A stretch of 64,000 nucleotides of DNA, taken from NCBI GenBank assembly GCA_900539265.1, contig UQBM01000004.1:1-64000 (forward strand), given 5' to 3'. This DNA is from an uncultured Mollicutes bacterium. Lineage in GTDB: Bacteria > Bacillota_I > Bacilli_A > ML615J-28 > CAG-313. The notes beneath the pieces are model-generated. The model made no database searches. It was not told the origin of the DNA and worked only from the letters and a program-made list of their open reading frames with translations. Shown here in pieces: positions 7,984 to 16,629 of the stretch. Position 1 is the stretch's first letter. Each line of letters opens with the position of its first letter. The position numbers were made by a program, and so were the translations under genes.

Positions 7984-9225
7984 ATGTATATTAGTAGAGT
8001 GATTGAAAATACTATAAAAAATTTTTCAAATGAATTTTCTGTTATTGTTGTTACAGGTGCTAGACAAGTTGGTAAATCTACATTGCTTCAAATGATTAAA
8101 GAAGATGATATGAATTATGTTACTTTAGATGATTTAGATGCAAGAACACTGGCAAAAGCAGATCCAAAATATTTTTTAGAACAATATGGATATCCTTTAA
8201 TTATTGATGAAATACAATATGCTTCAAATTTATTACCATATATAAAAATAATAGTAGATGAATATCGTTTAAAATCTTTAAAAAATAATACTAAACAAAA
8301 AGCTTTGTTCTGGTTAACTGGTTCTCAACAATTTAGATTAATGAAAGATGTAAGTGAATCATTAGCGGGTAGAATTGGGGTTTTAAATTTATACTCATTA
8401 TCTAATAGTGAAATAAATAAAAGCAATGTTGGTCTATTTAGTCCTAAATTAGATGTTCTTAAAGAAAAACAAAAAAATAGTATTGAAAAGAAAGGTAATG
8501 TATTTGAAAGAATATTTAATGGTGGTATGCCAACTGTTGTAAGTAATATAGCAGAAAGAAATAATTATTTTTCTTCTTATGTTAATACATATATTGAACG
8601 AGATGTAAGAGAATTATTAAATGTTGGAAAAACATTAGAGTTTTATAATTTTATGCAATATATAGCTGTTAGAACTGCCCAAGAATTAAATTATGCTAAT
8701 ATCGCAAAAGAAATAGGAGTAGATTCGAAAACAATTAAAAGTTGGATTAGTATATTAGAAGCATCTGGTATAATATATTTATTACAACCATATTATTCTA
8801 ATGTTTCAAATAGAATCATTAAAGCTCCTAAATTATATTTTATGGATACTGGATTATGTAGTTATTTAGCAAAATATCCAAATCCTGAAACCTTAGAAGT
8901 TGGAGCATTATCTGGAGCAATTTTTGAAACATTTGTTGTGAGTGAAATTATCAAAAACTTTTCAAATTATGGAATAGATCCAAAAATTAATTTGTATTAC
9001 TATCGTGACAAAGATCAAAAAGAAGTTGATTTAGTTTATGTAGAAGGAAATACTTTATATCCAATAGAAATAAAAAAAGGTATAAGTCCAAATAATCCAG
9101 ATAAAAACTTTAGTGTCTTAAAGAAATACAGTGATGATGTTAGACCAGGTATTGTTATTTGTTTAACGCAAAAACTACAACCAATAAACAAAGATTGTTG
9201 GTTATGCCCAGTTAATTTAATATAA
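7984..9225 (+). CDS. AAA ATPase with DUF4143 (third of three)
   Basis: A 413-residue protein. Walker A is near residues 24-32 (GARQVGKST), Walker B is PLIIDEIQ near residue 75, and a sensor-type LTGSQQ follows near 115. The C-terminal DUF4143 region contains FNGGMPTVV, a winged-helix-like linker (ANIAKEIGVDSKTIKSWI) and the PD-(D/E)xK-like KEVDLVY ... YPIEIKKG. This is the classic form of the family, with GARQ rather than the GPKW of the 3540 gene. The family's role is unproven; roles in defence or toxin-like systems have been proposed from context. It has its own promoter and terminator and no partner gene. Confidence 0.9.
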   Translation: MYISRVIENTIKNFSNEFSVIVVTGARQVGKSTLLQMIKEDDMNYVTLDDLDARTLAKADPKYFLEQYGYPLIIDEIQYASNLLPYIKIIVDEYRLKSLKNNTKQKALFWLTGSQQFRLMKDVSESLAGRIGVLNLYSLSNSEINKSNVGLFSPKLDVLKEKQKNSIEKKGNVFERIFNGGMPTVVSNIAERNNYFSSYVNTYIERDVRELLNVGKTLEFYNFMQYIAVRTAQELNYANIAKEIGVDSKTIKSWISILEASGIIYLLQPYYSNVSNRIIKAPKLYFMDTGLCSYLAKYPNPETLEVGALSGAIFETFVVSEIIKNFSNYGIDPKINLYYYRDKDQKEVDLVYVEGNTLYPIEIKKGISPNNPDKNFSVLKKYSDDVRPGIVICLTQKLQPINKDCWLCPVNLI

Positions 9226-9346
9226 TATATTGTTTATTAAATGCTAAATTGAAGGTAGAATAGTTTAAAGATTTATTGTTGAATCATCAAATTATAATTG
9301 CAGGTAAATATAAAGTTTGATTGTAACCGGTCGATATTGAATGATA

Positions 9347-9378
9347 AAGTGTAGTAATCATGGTTACTGCACTTTTTT
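9347..9378 (+). terminator. Terminator after the third ATPase gene
   Basis: AAGTG-T-AGTAA pairs with TTACT-G-CACTT around a TCATGG loop, followed by six T residues. Confidence 0.8.
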
Positions 9379-9402
9379 ATATGTGTTTTTGTTATATATC
9401 TA

Positions 9403-9416
9403 ACGTTGAATTTGTC
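9403..9416. repeat. Partial right arm of repeat A
   Basis: ACGTTGAATTTGTC matches the right end of repeat A with the seven bases TATGTTG deleted. No left arm is found upstream, so this looks like a decayed copy. Confidence 0.5.
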
Positions 9417-9819
9417 CATTTAAATTTTGAAAAAAACAGGTCAATTTAATGAAAAAAGGGGCATATTGTACTGTATTTGTGTTAAAAAACGATATTTTGC
9501 ACCATTAGTAGATGTCTATAAGTCTTCTGAAAAAGAAGGCTTTTTTCACTTTTTAGGCCTAAATTATCAAAAATCTTAAGAAAATATCCAAAAATGATGG
9601 TAAAAAGTGCTCAAAAAAAGACTTTTTGTCATACACAACCTAGTGCGATTATGCAAGGATTCGAACCTTTAGGTAAAAATGGCCTATTTTTGTGTAAATT
9701 GTTAAGTGACTTTTTATACTAACGATACCCTTTGAATAACGGGGTTCGAACCTATTGATTGAAAAATTACTACAAATAGTGTATAATGAAATATATAAAA
9801 CATAGAAACGAGATAGTTT
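9417..9819. other. Intergenic region with hairpin-forming repeats
   Basis: No gene. It shares TGTATTTGTGTTAAAA with 5617-5632. A small hairpin with T run lies at about 9516-9547 (TCTTCTGAAAAAGAAGGCTTTTTT). Two TTCGAA-centred near-palindromes lie at 9655-9669 (AAGGATTCGAACCTT) and 9741-9753 (GGGGTTCGAACCT), each preceded by GACTTTTT. The promoter of the following gene is TTGAAA at 9759-9764, 17 bases, TATAAT at 9782-9787. Confidence 0.45.
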
Positions 9820-10306
9820 ATGATAGAGTATAGAAAAGTTGATATTTCAGAAAAAGAACAAAATATATACAGTTCAAGAAGCAATAGACAGAAAAGAGTT
9901 TTTTGTTCCTTTTAGAGATGAAGATATTGATACAATGTTTGATAAAGACAAAGCTGTTACATATGGAGCATATGATAATGGTAAACTTATTGGAACAGCA
10001 CAGTTTTATTTAGGTGATGAATTTGTTGATGATATAAAGAAAGTTATAGGTATTAGTGAAACAATTGCAGGAGAGTTTGGAGGAGTACTAATTTTACCTG
10101 AATATAGAGGTAAAGGTATCATGAAACAATTTTCAGCTATAATAATAGAAGAAGCAAGATTAAGAAATTATGATTATATAGTATCAGTAGCACATCCAGA
10201 AAATATAGCATCTAATAGATCTATATTATTTACTGGAGCAAAATTAATTAAAACTGATTATTTAGGTAAATATTATAGAAATATGTATTTGTTAGATTTA
10301 AAATAA
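9820..10306 (+). pseudogene. GNAT acetyltransferase, frameshifted near its start
   Basis: ATG 9820 begins MIEYRKVDISEKEQ, then the frame runs into a stop. The frame used from about 9857 to 10306 encodes a full GNAT domain: GVLILPEYRGKGIMKQF is the acetyl-CoA pyrophosphate-binding loop, and HPENIASNRSILFTGAKLI is the conserved late strand and helix. The switch falls in an A-rich stretch (AAAAAGAACAAAATA), so a single indel explains it. A start inside the second frame (TTG 9839) lacks a ribosome binding site. The promoter at 9759-9787 is intact. The substrate is unknown. It would be functional if the indel is a sequencing error. Confidence 0.7.
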
Positions 10307-10325
10307 AATTATAGTTATAAAGAAT

Positions 10326-10365
10326 AAAACCACTTAAAGGATTAATATTCCAATGGGTGGTTTTT
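10326..10365 (+). terminator. Terminator after the acetyltransferase
   Basis: AAACCAC pairs with GTGGTTT across a 23-base loop, and T residues follow. Confidence 0.6.
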
Positions 10366-10372
10366 ATGCTTT

Positions 10373-10462
10373 GTGGACCGATTGTAGAGCCTGTAGCAGT
10401 TCTTTAAAATTATATCGAACAACAAACTAGAGTAAAAAGGAAACGAGGGTGTTGGCAATTTT
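10373..10462. repeat. Intergenic repeat B, copy 2
   Basis: It shares GTGGACCGATTGTAGAGCC, GTAGCAGTTCTTTAAA, ACAAACTAGAGT and TGTTGGC with copy 1 at 971. It marks the right end of the cassette-like region, just before the restriction island. The remaining 170 bases to the hsd promoter hold no gene. Confidence 0.7.
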
Positions 10463-10633
10463 ATAAGGTTTTAATCTATATAAAATAATATATTAATTGT
10501 TAGACTCATATGTTTTGTTTATATGAAAATAGAAAGTCCAAAGTTTATATAATTTAAGTAATATAAAATTTTCTAAAATATGACAAAAAACCCATGTTAT
10601 TTTTACTTCGTGACAATTTTTTTCTCAAAAAGC

Positions 10634-10662
10634 TTGCAATTGTGTTTTTTATGTGTTATAAT
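10634..10662 (+). promoter_or_regulatory. Promoter of the hsd operon
   Basis: TTGCAA at 10634-10639, a 17-base spacer and TATAAT at 10657-10662. CGTGACAA occurs on both sides (about 10608 and 10668) and could be a regulatory site. Confidence 0.7.
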
Positions 10663-10694
10663 TTACTCGTGACAAATACATAGGAGGTATTGCT

Positions 10695-11273
10695 ATGGTA
10701 GTAAAAGATATAGCGATTGTTGGAAGTGGTCTTGTAGTTTCAAGAAAAAAGGCAATTCACACAAAAGATATCATCAAGTCATACAAACAATTAAATCTTA
10801 GAGCAATCAATAAAAATGGATATATAGAAGAACAGGAATTAGAAATATTAAATGTAAAAGAAATTATAGATGATTATTATCTTACACATGAAGGAGATAT
10901 AATTGTTAGATTAACTGATCCTTTCACTGCTATATATATTAGTAAAGATATGGAAAATATTGTAATCAGCTCAAACTTCTGTGTAATAAGATGTTCAGAA
11001 AATTACTGCCCTGATTTTTTATCTTATTATATAAATAGTGATTCTGCAAGAAAATCATTATTAAGTAATCTGCAAGGATCTATAATGAAGAATATAAATA
11101 TGTCTGCAATTGGAGAAATGGAAATCCCGAATATCCCTTTAAAGAAACAGCATATAATTGGAAATTTGTTTAAAGCACAAACACAAAAAATTATTATATT
11201 AAATAAAATACAAGAAAAGGAAGATAAATTACAAAAAGCTATTTTAGTAAAAATAGAAAATATGGAGGATTAA
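10695..11273 (+). CDS. Half-size type I restriction specificity (HsdS-like) protein
   Basis: At 192 residues this is half of a normal HsdS. It has one target-recognition domain (residues about 20-150; YLTHEGDIIVRLTDPFTAIYI ... LQGSIMKNINMSAIGEMEIPNIPLKKQHIIGNLF) and one conserved coiled-coil spacer (residues 155-185; TQKIIILNKIQEKEDKLQKA). AGGAGG ends 7 bases before the ATG. It is the first gene of the hsd operon, two bases before hsdR. In known type I systems two recognition domains are needed per complex; a half subunit can dimerise or add to a full HsdS. Which happens here is not visible from sequence. It lacks the inverted repeats of the two large hsdS genes, so it is not part of the switch. 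Confidence 0.8.
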   Translation: MVVKDIAIVGSGLVVSRKKAIHTKDIIKSYKQLNLRAINKNGYIEEQELEILNVKEIIDDYYLTHEGDIIVRLTDPFTAIYISKDMENIVISSNFCVIRCSENYCPDFLSYYINSDSARKSLLSNLQGSIMKNINMSAIGEMEIPNIPLKKQHIIGNLFKAQTQKIIILNKIQEKEDKLQKAILVKIENMED

Positions 11274-11275
11274 TA

Positions 11276-14200
11276 ATGAATAGTAGTAAAATGTTAGAAA
11301 AAAATATATCCCAATATCCAGCACTAGAATTATTTCAAAAATTAGGTTATAAATATATTTCTCCAGAAGATTGTATTGTACAAAGAAAAGGCACATATGG
11401 GTGTATTCTTCAAGATATTCTTAAAGAACAATTAAAAAAATTAAATAGTTATGAATATAATGGGAAAGTTTGTAAGTTTTCAAATTTTAATATTGAAAAA
11501 GCAGTTTCAGATTTAGATGTACCAATTCAAGAAGGTTTAATTGTTGCTAGTGAAAAGGTATATAATCTTCTTACTATGGGAAGAAGTTATGTAGAACAAG
11601 TAGATGATAGAAAAGTATCATTTGATTTAAACTATATTGATTGGCACAATTTTGAAAATAATGTATTTCATGTAACTCAAGAATTTGCTGTAGATAGTCA
11701 CACAGGCGAACATAATGCAAGAGTTGATATTGTTTTATTTGTGAATGGGATCCCTTTTGCAGCTATCGAGTGTAAATCTGGTGTAGAATCAGTAGATCAA
11801 GCAGTGGAACAAAATATTAGAAATCAAACAGATTTTTATATACCTCAATTATTTAAATATGTTTCACTTGTAGTAGCATGTAATAAAAATGAAGTCAAAT
11901 ATGGAACAACTAGAACAAAAAAGAAATTTTATTCAGTTTGGAAATTTGAAAATGATGAACCAGTTGAAATTGAAGAAAAGATTAATAACTTAAAATTAGG
12001 AAGATTGGCGACATATCAAGATAAAATATTCACAGCTATGATGACTCCTGAAAGATTGATTGAAATAGCAAGATATTTTGTTTTATTCGATGCAAACGTT
12101 AAAAAGGTGTGTAGATATCAACAATATTATGCTGTAAAAAATATCATTTCTACAATACAAAAATATGATTCAAATAATAATAGACAAAGTGGTATAATTT
12201 GGCATACACAGGGTAGTGGTAAGTCACTAACTATGGTTATGATAGCAAATTATATATTAACTAATATTAATCCAGGTAAAAGTAAAGTTGTAATTGTTAC
12301 AGATAGAAAAGATTTAGATAAACAAATTGCAAGAACGTTTAGCAATACTAAAATTAAACCTGCAAGAGCTATTAGCGGTAGAAATTTGGTTGAATTAATT
12401 TCAGAAGGAAAAGCAGACGTTATAACATCTATAATTAATAAATTTAATACAGCAGAAAAGTTCAATACGAGAGTTGATGAAAAAGATATTTTTATTTTAG
12501 TAGATGAATCACATCGTAGTAATTATGGTGAGTTAGCTGTTAAAATGAGAAGAGTATTCCCTAATGCTTGTTATTTAGGATTTACAGGTACACCACTAAT
12601 GAAAAACGATAAAACTGCTATGAAATTTGGTGGACACTATATACACAAATATACAATTAAAAATGGTGTTGATGATAAAGCTATTGTTCCATTAGTTTAT
12701 GAAGGAAGATTTGTGGAACAAACAGTTGATTCTACAAATATAGATTTATGGTTTAAGAAAACATGTAGCAAACTTAACGATAAACAAAAAGATGAACTAA
12801 GCAGAAAATGGAGTTCAATCCAAAAACTTAATAGTACTTATGCTAGAATTGAAAGAATAGCCCTTGATATAGATGAGCATTTTACAAATAATATTAAGGC
12901 AACTGGATTTAAAGCTATTTTAGCAACAAATTCAAAATTAGATGCAGTTAGATATTATAATACATTTAAACATTTTAGTGAATTAGAAGTAGCAGTTTGT
13001 ATTTCATCACCAGATATGAGAGAAGGATATGAAGATTTAGATGAAAGCAATCTTCCTGAAGTACAAAAATTTTGGAAAGAAATGATGGAAATATATAATG
13101 ATGCCGATGATTATGAAGAAAGTATCAGAAATAAGTTTGTAGATGGAGACCTAGATATATTAATTGTATGTTCAAAATTACTTACAGGATTTGATGCACC
13201 AATATGTCAAGTTTTATATATTGATAAGCAATTGAAAGAGCATGGTTTATTACAGGCGATTGCAAGAACTAATCGACTATACGAAGGAAAAGATTATGGA
13301 TTGATTGTTGATTATAGAGGGTTGCTTCCACAGTTAAATGACGCAATGAATGTTTATTCTGGGGACAATGGTTTAGATAAGTTTGATAAAAAAGATTTAG
13401 AAGGGCTTATTACAGATGTATTAACTTCGGTCGCTGGATTAAGACAAGCGTATACAAATCTCGAAAATAATTTTATTTCTATTGAAAATAAAAATGATGA
13501 AGAAGAATATGAAGTATATCTAGAACAACATGAAGATATTAGAAATAAATTTTATAATGATTTATGTGAATTCGGAAAAAAATTATCATTGGTGTTAGGG
13601 AGTGAAAATGCCTATACAGCTATTGTAGATAGTGATCCTAAAGAGATAAAACTATATAAAGATAAATTTATCTTTTATTCAAAATTAAGAGTAATGATTA
13701 AGAAAAGATGTGCCGAAACAATAGATAATAAAGACTATGAAAATCAAATGAGAAATTTATTAGATAAACATTTATCAGTTGTCGGTTTAAAAATTCTTAC
13801 AAAACCATTAGATATTATGAATAAAGGAGAATTAGAAAAAGAAATTGAGGATTTAGGAAGTAAAGCGTCAAAAGCAGATGCTATAAGATATAACTTAAGT
13901 AAAAATATTTCAGTTAATTATGACACTAATCCTGCTTATTATGATAGTTTTTCAAAAAGAATTAAAGATGTACTGGAACAATACAAAGAAAAAGTAATAA
14001 GTGATGCAGAATATTTACAAGCTATGAGTAAAATATTGGATGATTTTAGAACAAATAAGAGTGGAATATCTTATCCAAAATCAATTCAACAAAGTGTTCA
14101 TGCTCAAGCGTTTTATGGTGTAATTCTTCCTATAATTAATGAAAACGAAGAATATGATATTAATTTAATTGGAGAAATAGCAATTAAAATTGCTGAAATA

Positions 14201-14377
14201 ATTCAAGAACATACAAAAGTTGATTGGAGTAATAACGTTGATATACATAATAATATTGCTCAAGATATTGATGATATGTTTTATGAATATGAAAAACAAG
14301 GGGTCATAAAGTTATCTTTTGATAAGATTGATAAAGTAACAGAAAATGTTACAACAGTTGCATTAAAGAGGTTTTAA
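11276..14377 (+). CDS. hsdR: Type I restriction enzyme R subunit (HsdR)
   Basis: A 1033-residue restriction and translocation subunit. An N-terminal nuclease domain carries the PD-(D/E)xK core (RVDIVLF ... AAIECKSG, catalytic ECK near residue 165). Two RecA-like motor domains follow: Walker A TQGSGKS near 311, DESHR (DEAH-type) near 410, FTGTP near 435, and the motif VI region AIARTNRLYEG near 660. The C-terminal helical part should contact the methylase core. Length is normal and the frame intact. It cuts DNA after ATP-driven translocation when HsdS-HsdM find an unmethylated site. It starts two bases after the half-HsdS gene and is followed two bases later by the metallopeptidase gene, so the operon is tightly packed. 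Confidence 0.97.
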   Translation: MNSSKMLEKNISQYPALELFQKLGYKYISPEDCIVQRKGTYGCILQDILKEQLKKLNSYEYNGKVCKFSNFNIEKAVSDLDVPIQEGLIVASEKVYNLLTMGRSYVEQVDDRKVSFDLNYIDWHNFENNVFHVTQEFAVDSHTGEHNARVDIVLFVNGIPFAAIECKSGVESVDQAVEQNIRNQTDFYIPQLFKYVSLVVACNKNEVKYGTTRTKKKFYSVWKFENDEPVEIEEKINNLKLGRLATYQDKIFTAMMTPERLIEIARYFVLFDANVKKVCRYQQYYAVKNIISTIQKYDSNNNRQSGIIWHTQGSGKSLTMVMIANYILTNINPGKSKVVIVTDRKDLDKQIARTFSNTKIKPARAISGRNLVELISEGKADVITSIINKFNTAEKFNTRVDEKDIFILVDESHRSNYGELAVKMRRVFPNACYLGFTGTPLMKNDKTAMKFGGHYIHKYTIKNGVDDKAIVPLVYEGRFVEQTVDSTNIDLWFKKTCSKLNDKQKDELSRKWSSIQKLNSTYARIERIALDIDEHFTNNIKATGFKAILATNSKLDAVRYYNTFKHFSELEVAVCISSPDMREGYEDLDESNLPEVQKFWKEMMEIYNDADDYEESIRNKFVDGDLDILIVCSKLLTGFDAPICQVLYIDKQLKEHGLLQAIARTNRLYEGKDYGLIVDYRGLLPQLNDAMNVYSGDNGLDKFDKKDLEGLITDVLTSVAGLRQAYTNLENNFISIENKNDEEEYEVYLEQHEDIRNKFYNDLCEFGKKLSLVLGSENAYTAIVDSDPKEIKLYKDKFIFYSKLRVMIKKRCAETIDNKDYENQMRNLLDKHLSVVGLKILTKPLDIMNKGELEKEIEDLGSKASKADAIRYNLSKNISVNYDTNPAYYDSFSKRIKDVLEQYKEKVISDAEYLQAMSKILDDFRTNKSGISYPKSIQQSVHAQAFYGVILPIINENEEYDINLIGEIAIKIAEIIQEHTKVDWSNNVDIHNNIAQDIDDMFYEYEKQGVIKLSFDKIDKVTENVTTVALKRF

Positions 14378-14379
14378 AA

Positions 14380-15102
14380 ATGAAGTATGAATTTTCTTAT
14401 AACGGAAAAACAATAGCTTATGAAATAATTTATAAGAAAGTAAAAAATATCAATATAAGAGTTAAACCAAGTGGAGAAGTTGTTGTTTCTTGTAATGAAT
14501 CAATTGATAATAAAACTATTGAGTTAGAAATGATTAAACGAGCAAACTGGTTATTGGATACTATTGATAAATATAAAACAAATTTAATTGAATTCGTTGA
14601 TTCAAATCTTAGTTTGGTTGATGGAGAAGCTTTCTTAATATTAGGAAAAGTATTAAGAATTAAAAATATTGAATCAAATCAGTTTAAAATTGACTATGAT
14701 AATAACTATTTATACATTTATAGACCAAATCAAAGAGGTATAAAGATGAAATTCAATCAATGGTATTTAAATTTTGTTACTTCCCAATTTAATGATATGG
14801 TAAATAAAGCATATAAAAAGTTTGAAAAATATGGTATTGTAAAACCAGAAGTTATTTATAAAAATATGAAAACTAGATGGGGAACTTGCAATATTGAAAA
14901 AGCTTTAATAACATTAAATATTCAGTTAATTAAAGTAGACCCATTTTTAACTGAGTATGTAATATGTCATGAATTGACACATTTAAAATATAGAAATCAT
15001 AATAAAGATTTTTATACATTCTTAACAGCAATGATTCCAGATTGGAAACAAAGAGAACAAATTTTAAACAATATTTTTATAAATAATTTAGGAGGTATTT
15101 AA
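14380..15102 (+). CDS. YgjP/SprT-like (DUF45, M48-type) metallopeptidase
   Basis: A 240-residue protein with the zinc motif HELTH at residues 197-201 followed by KYRNHNKDFY, the third-ligand region typical of the YgjP/DUF45 family. The upstream MKTRWGTC block is the usual family signature. The N-terminal part is a beta-rich domain. It lies between hsdR and hsdM, with two-base gaps on the upstream side and one base downstream, so it is translated with them. Genes of this family are repeatedly found inside type I restriction operons. Their role there is unproven; control of HsdR by proteolysis is one idea and is only inference. Confidence 0.88.
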   Translation: MKYEFSYNGKTIAYEIIYKKVKNINIRVKPSGEVVVSCNESIDNKTIELEMIKRANWLLDTIDKYKTNLIEFVDSNLSLVDGEAFLILGKVLRIKNIESNQFKIDYDNNYLYIYRPNQRGIKMKFNQWYLNFVTSQFNDMVNKAYKKFEKYGIVKPEVIYKNMKTRWGTCNIEKALITLNIQLIKVDPFLTEYVICHELTHLKYRNHNKDFYTFLTAMIPDWKQREQILNNIFINNLGGI

Positions 15103-15103
15103 A

Positions 15104-16615
15104 ATGACAACTAAAGAAGATATTCAAAAAGTCTTATGGAACGCTGCAGGAAGTTTTAGAGGAAAAATTGATAGTGGTAAGTATAAAGATTATATTTTAT
15201 CAATGCTTTTCGTAAAATATTTAAGTGATGCGATTAAAGAAACGAAAGAAGAACTTATTAAAAAATATAATGGTGATGAAGAAAGAATTCAAAGAGCTTT
15301 ACAAAGAGGAAGATTCTTTGTTCCTGATGAAGCAACATTTGATTACTTATATGATAATAAAAAGGCAACAGATATTGGAAGTAAAATTAATATTGCTTTA
15401 AAGGCAATTGAAAATGCAAATGGCGGTAAATTAAGAAATATCTTTGGCCAAATTGATTTTAATTCTCAAGAACTTGGAGATGGAAGAGAGAAGGTTGCAT
15501 TATTAAGTAACTTCCTTGAAGATTTCAGTTCTATTGATTTAAGACCAAGCCAATTAGAAGGTGTTGATGAAATTGGTAATGCTTATATGTATATGCTTGC
15601 AGTTTTTGCTAGTGATGCAGGTAAAAAAGGTGGCGAATTTTATACACCTGAACAAGTATCAGAAATCCTTGCGAGAGTCGTAGAACCTAAAGAAAATGAT
15701 CGTATTTATGATGGTGCTTGTGGTTCTGGTTCTTTATTAATTAAAGCATTCAATCAAGTGTCTAATAGAAAAGCACAAATTTATGGACAAGAGAGAAACT
15801 TCCAAACTTGGGGTTTATGTAGAATGAATATGTTTATTCATAACATCGATGATGCTATTATTTATCAAGGTGATACTATTTCAAACCCTCAAAATATTGA
15901 AGATGGAAAGTTAATGCAATTTCAATGTATAGTTGCAAATCCACCATTCTCATTAGATAAATGGGCAAATGGTTATGCAGCAGATAGTAATGACAAAGAT
16001 TTCAAAATGTCAAAAGAACTAGACCCATATAAACGTTTTGATTGGGGTGTTCCACCAAAAAGTAAAGGTGACTATGCTTTCATACTTCATATGTTGCATT
16101 GTCTTGATGGTAATAATGGTAGAATGGCAATAATTATGCCTCATGGTGTTTTATTCAGAGGAGCAAGTGAAGGCGAAATTAGAAAGAAACTTATTGATCT
16201 TAACTTATTAGATGCTGTAATTGGATTGCCTGCTAACCTTTTCTACGGAACAAGTATTCCTGCTTGTATTCTTGTATTTAAGAAAAATAGAGCAAATAAA
16301 GATGTTGTTTTTATTGATGCATCAAAGGACTTTGAACAAGGTAAAAATCAAAACAAATTAAGACCTGAAGATATTGATAAGATTGTATCAACATATAAAG
16401 CAAGACAAGAAGTTGAAAAATATTGTCACATAGCAAAAATAGATGAAATTAAGGAAAATGATTATAATTTAAATATTCCTCGTTATGTAGACACATTTGA
16501 AGAAGAAGAACAAATTGACATTCATGCAGTAATGGCAGAAATTAAAGAATTAGAAAAACAAAGAACAGAACTTGATAAAGAAATAGAGGGTTATCTTAAG
16601 GAATTAGGATTATAA
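15104..16615 (+). CDS. hsdM: Type I DNA methyltransferase subunit (HsdM)
   Basis: A 503-residue N6-adenine methyltransferase. The HsdM N-terminal helical domain spans about residues 5-150. The catalytic domain includes GGEFYTPEQV near 177, the SAM-binding DGACGSGSLL near 203 and the catalytic NPPF near 279. The C-terminal tail (EIKELEKQRTELDKEIEGYLKEL) is a coiled coil that should pack against HsdS. It modifies the host sites and supplies the core on which HsdR and HsdS assemble. It is followed by the expressed hsdS gene after 14 bases (AAAGAGGT ribosome binding site). Confidence 0.97.
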   Translation: MTTKEDIQKVLWNAAGSFRGKIDSGKYKDYILSMLFVKYLSDAIKETKEELIKKYNGDEERIQRALQRGRFFVPDEATFDYLYDNKKATDIGSKINIALKAIENANGGKLRNIFGQIDFNSQELGDGREKVALLSNFLEDFSSIDLRPSQLEGVDEIGNAYMYMLAVFASDAGKKGGEFYTPEQVSEILARVVEPKENDRIYDGACGSGSLLIKAFNQVSNRKAQIYGQERNFQTWGLCRMNMFIHNIDDAIIYQGDTISNPQNIEDGKLMQFQCIVANPPFSLDKWANGYAADSNDKDFKMSKELDPYKRFDWGVPPKSKGDYAFILHMLHCLDGNNGRMAIIMPHGVLFRGASEGEIRKKLIDLNLLDAVIGLPANLFYGTSIPACILVFKKNRANKDVVFIDASKDFEQGKNQNKLRPEDIDKIVSTYKARQEVEKYCHIAKIDEIKENDYNLNIPRYVDTFEEEEQIDIHAVMAEIKELEKQRTELDKEIEGYLKELGL

Positions 16616-16629
16616 AGAGGTCATGACTA

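Noticed and set aside
9655..9753. tRNA genes on the minus strand
   Set aside because: GGTTCGAAT-like T-arm sequences occur at 9655-9669 and 9741-9753, but no acceptor, D or anticodon stem can be folded around them. They are better explained as short palindromes.
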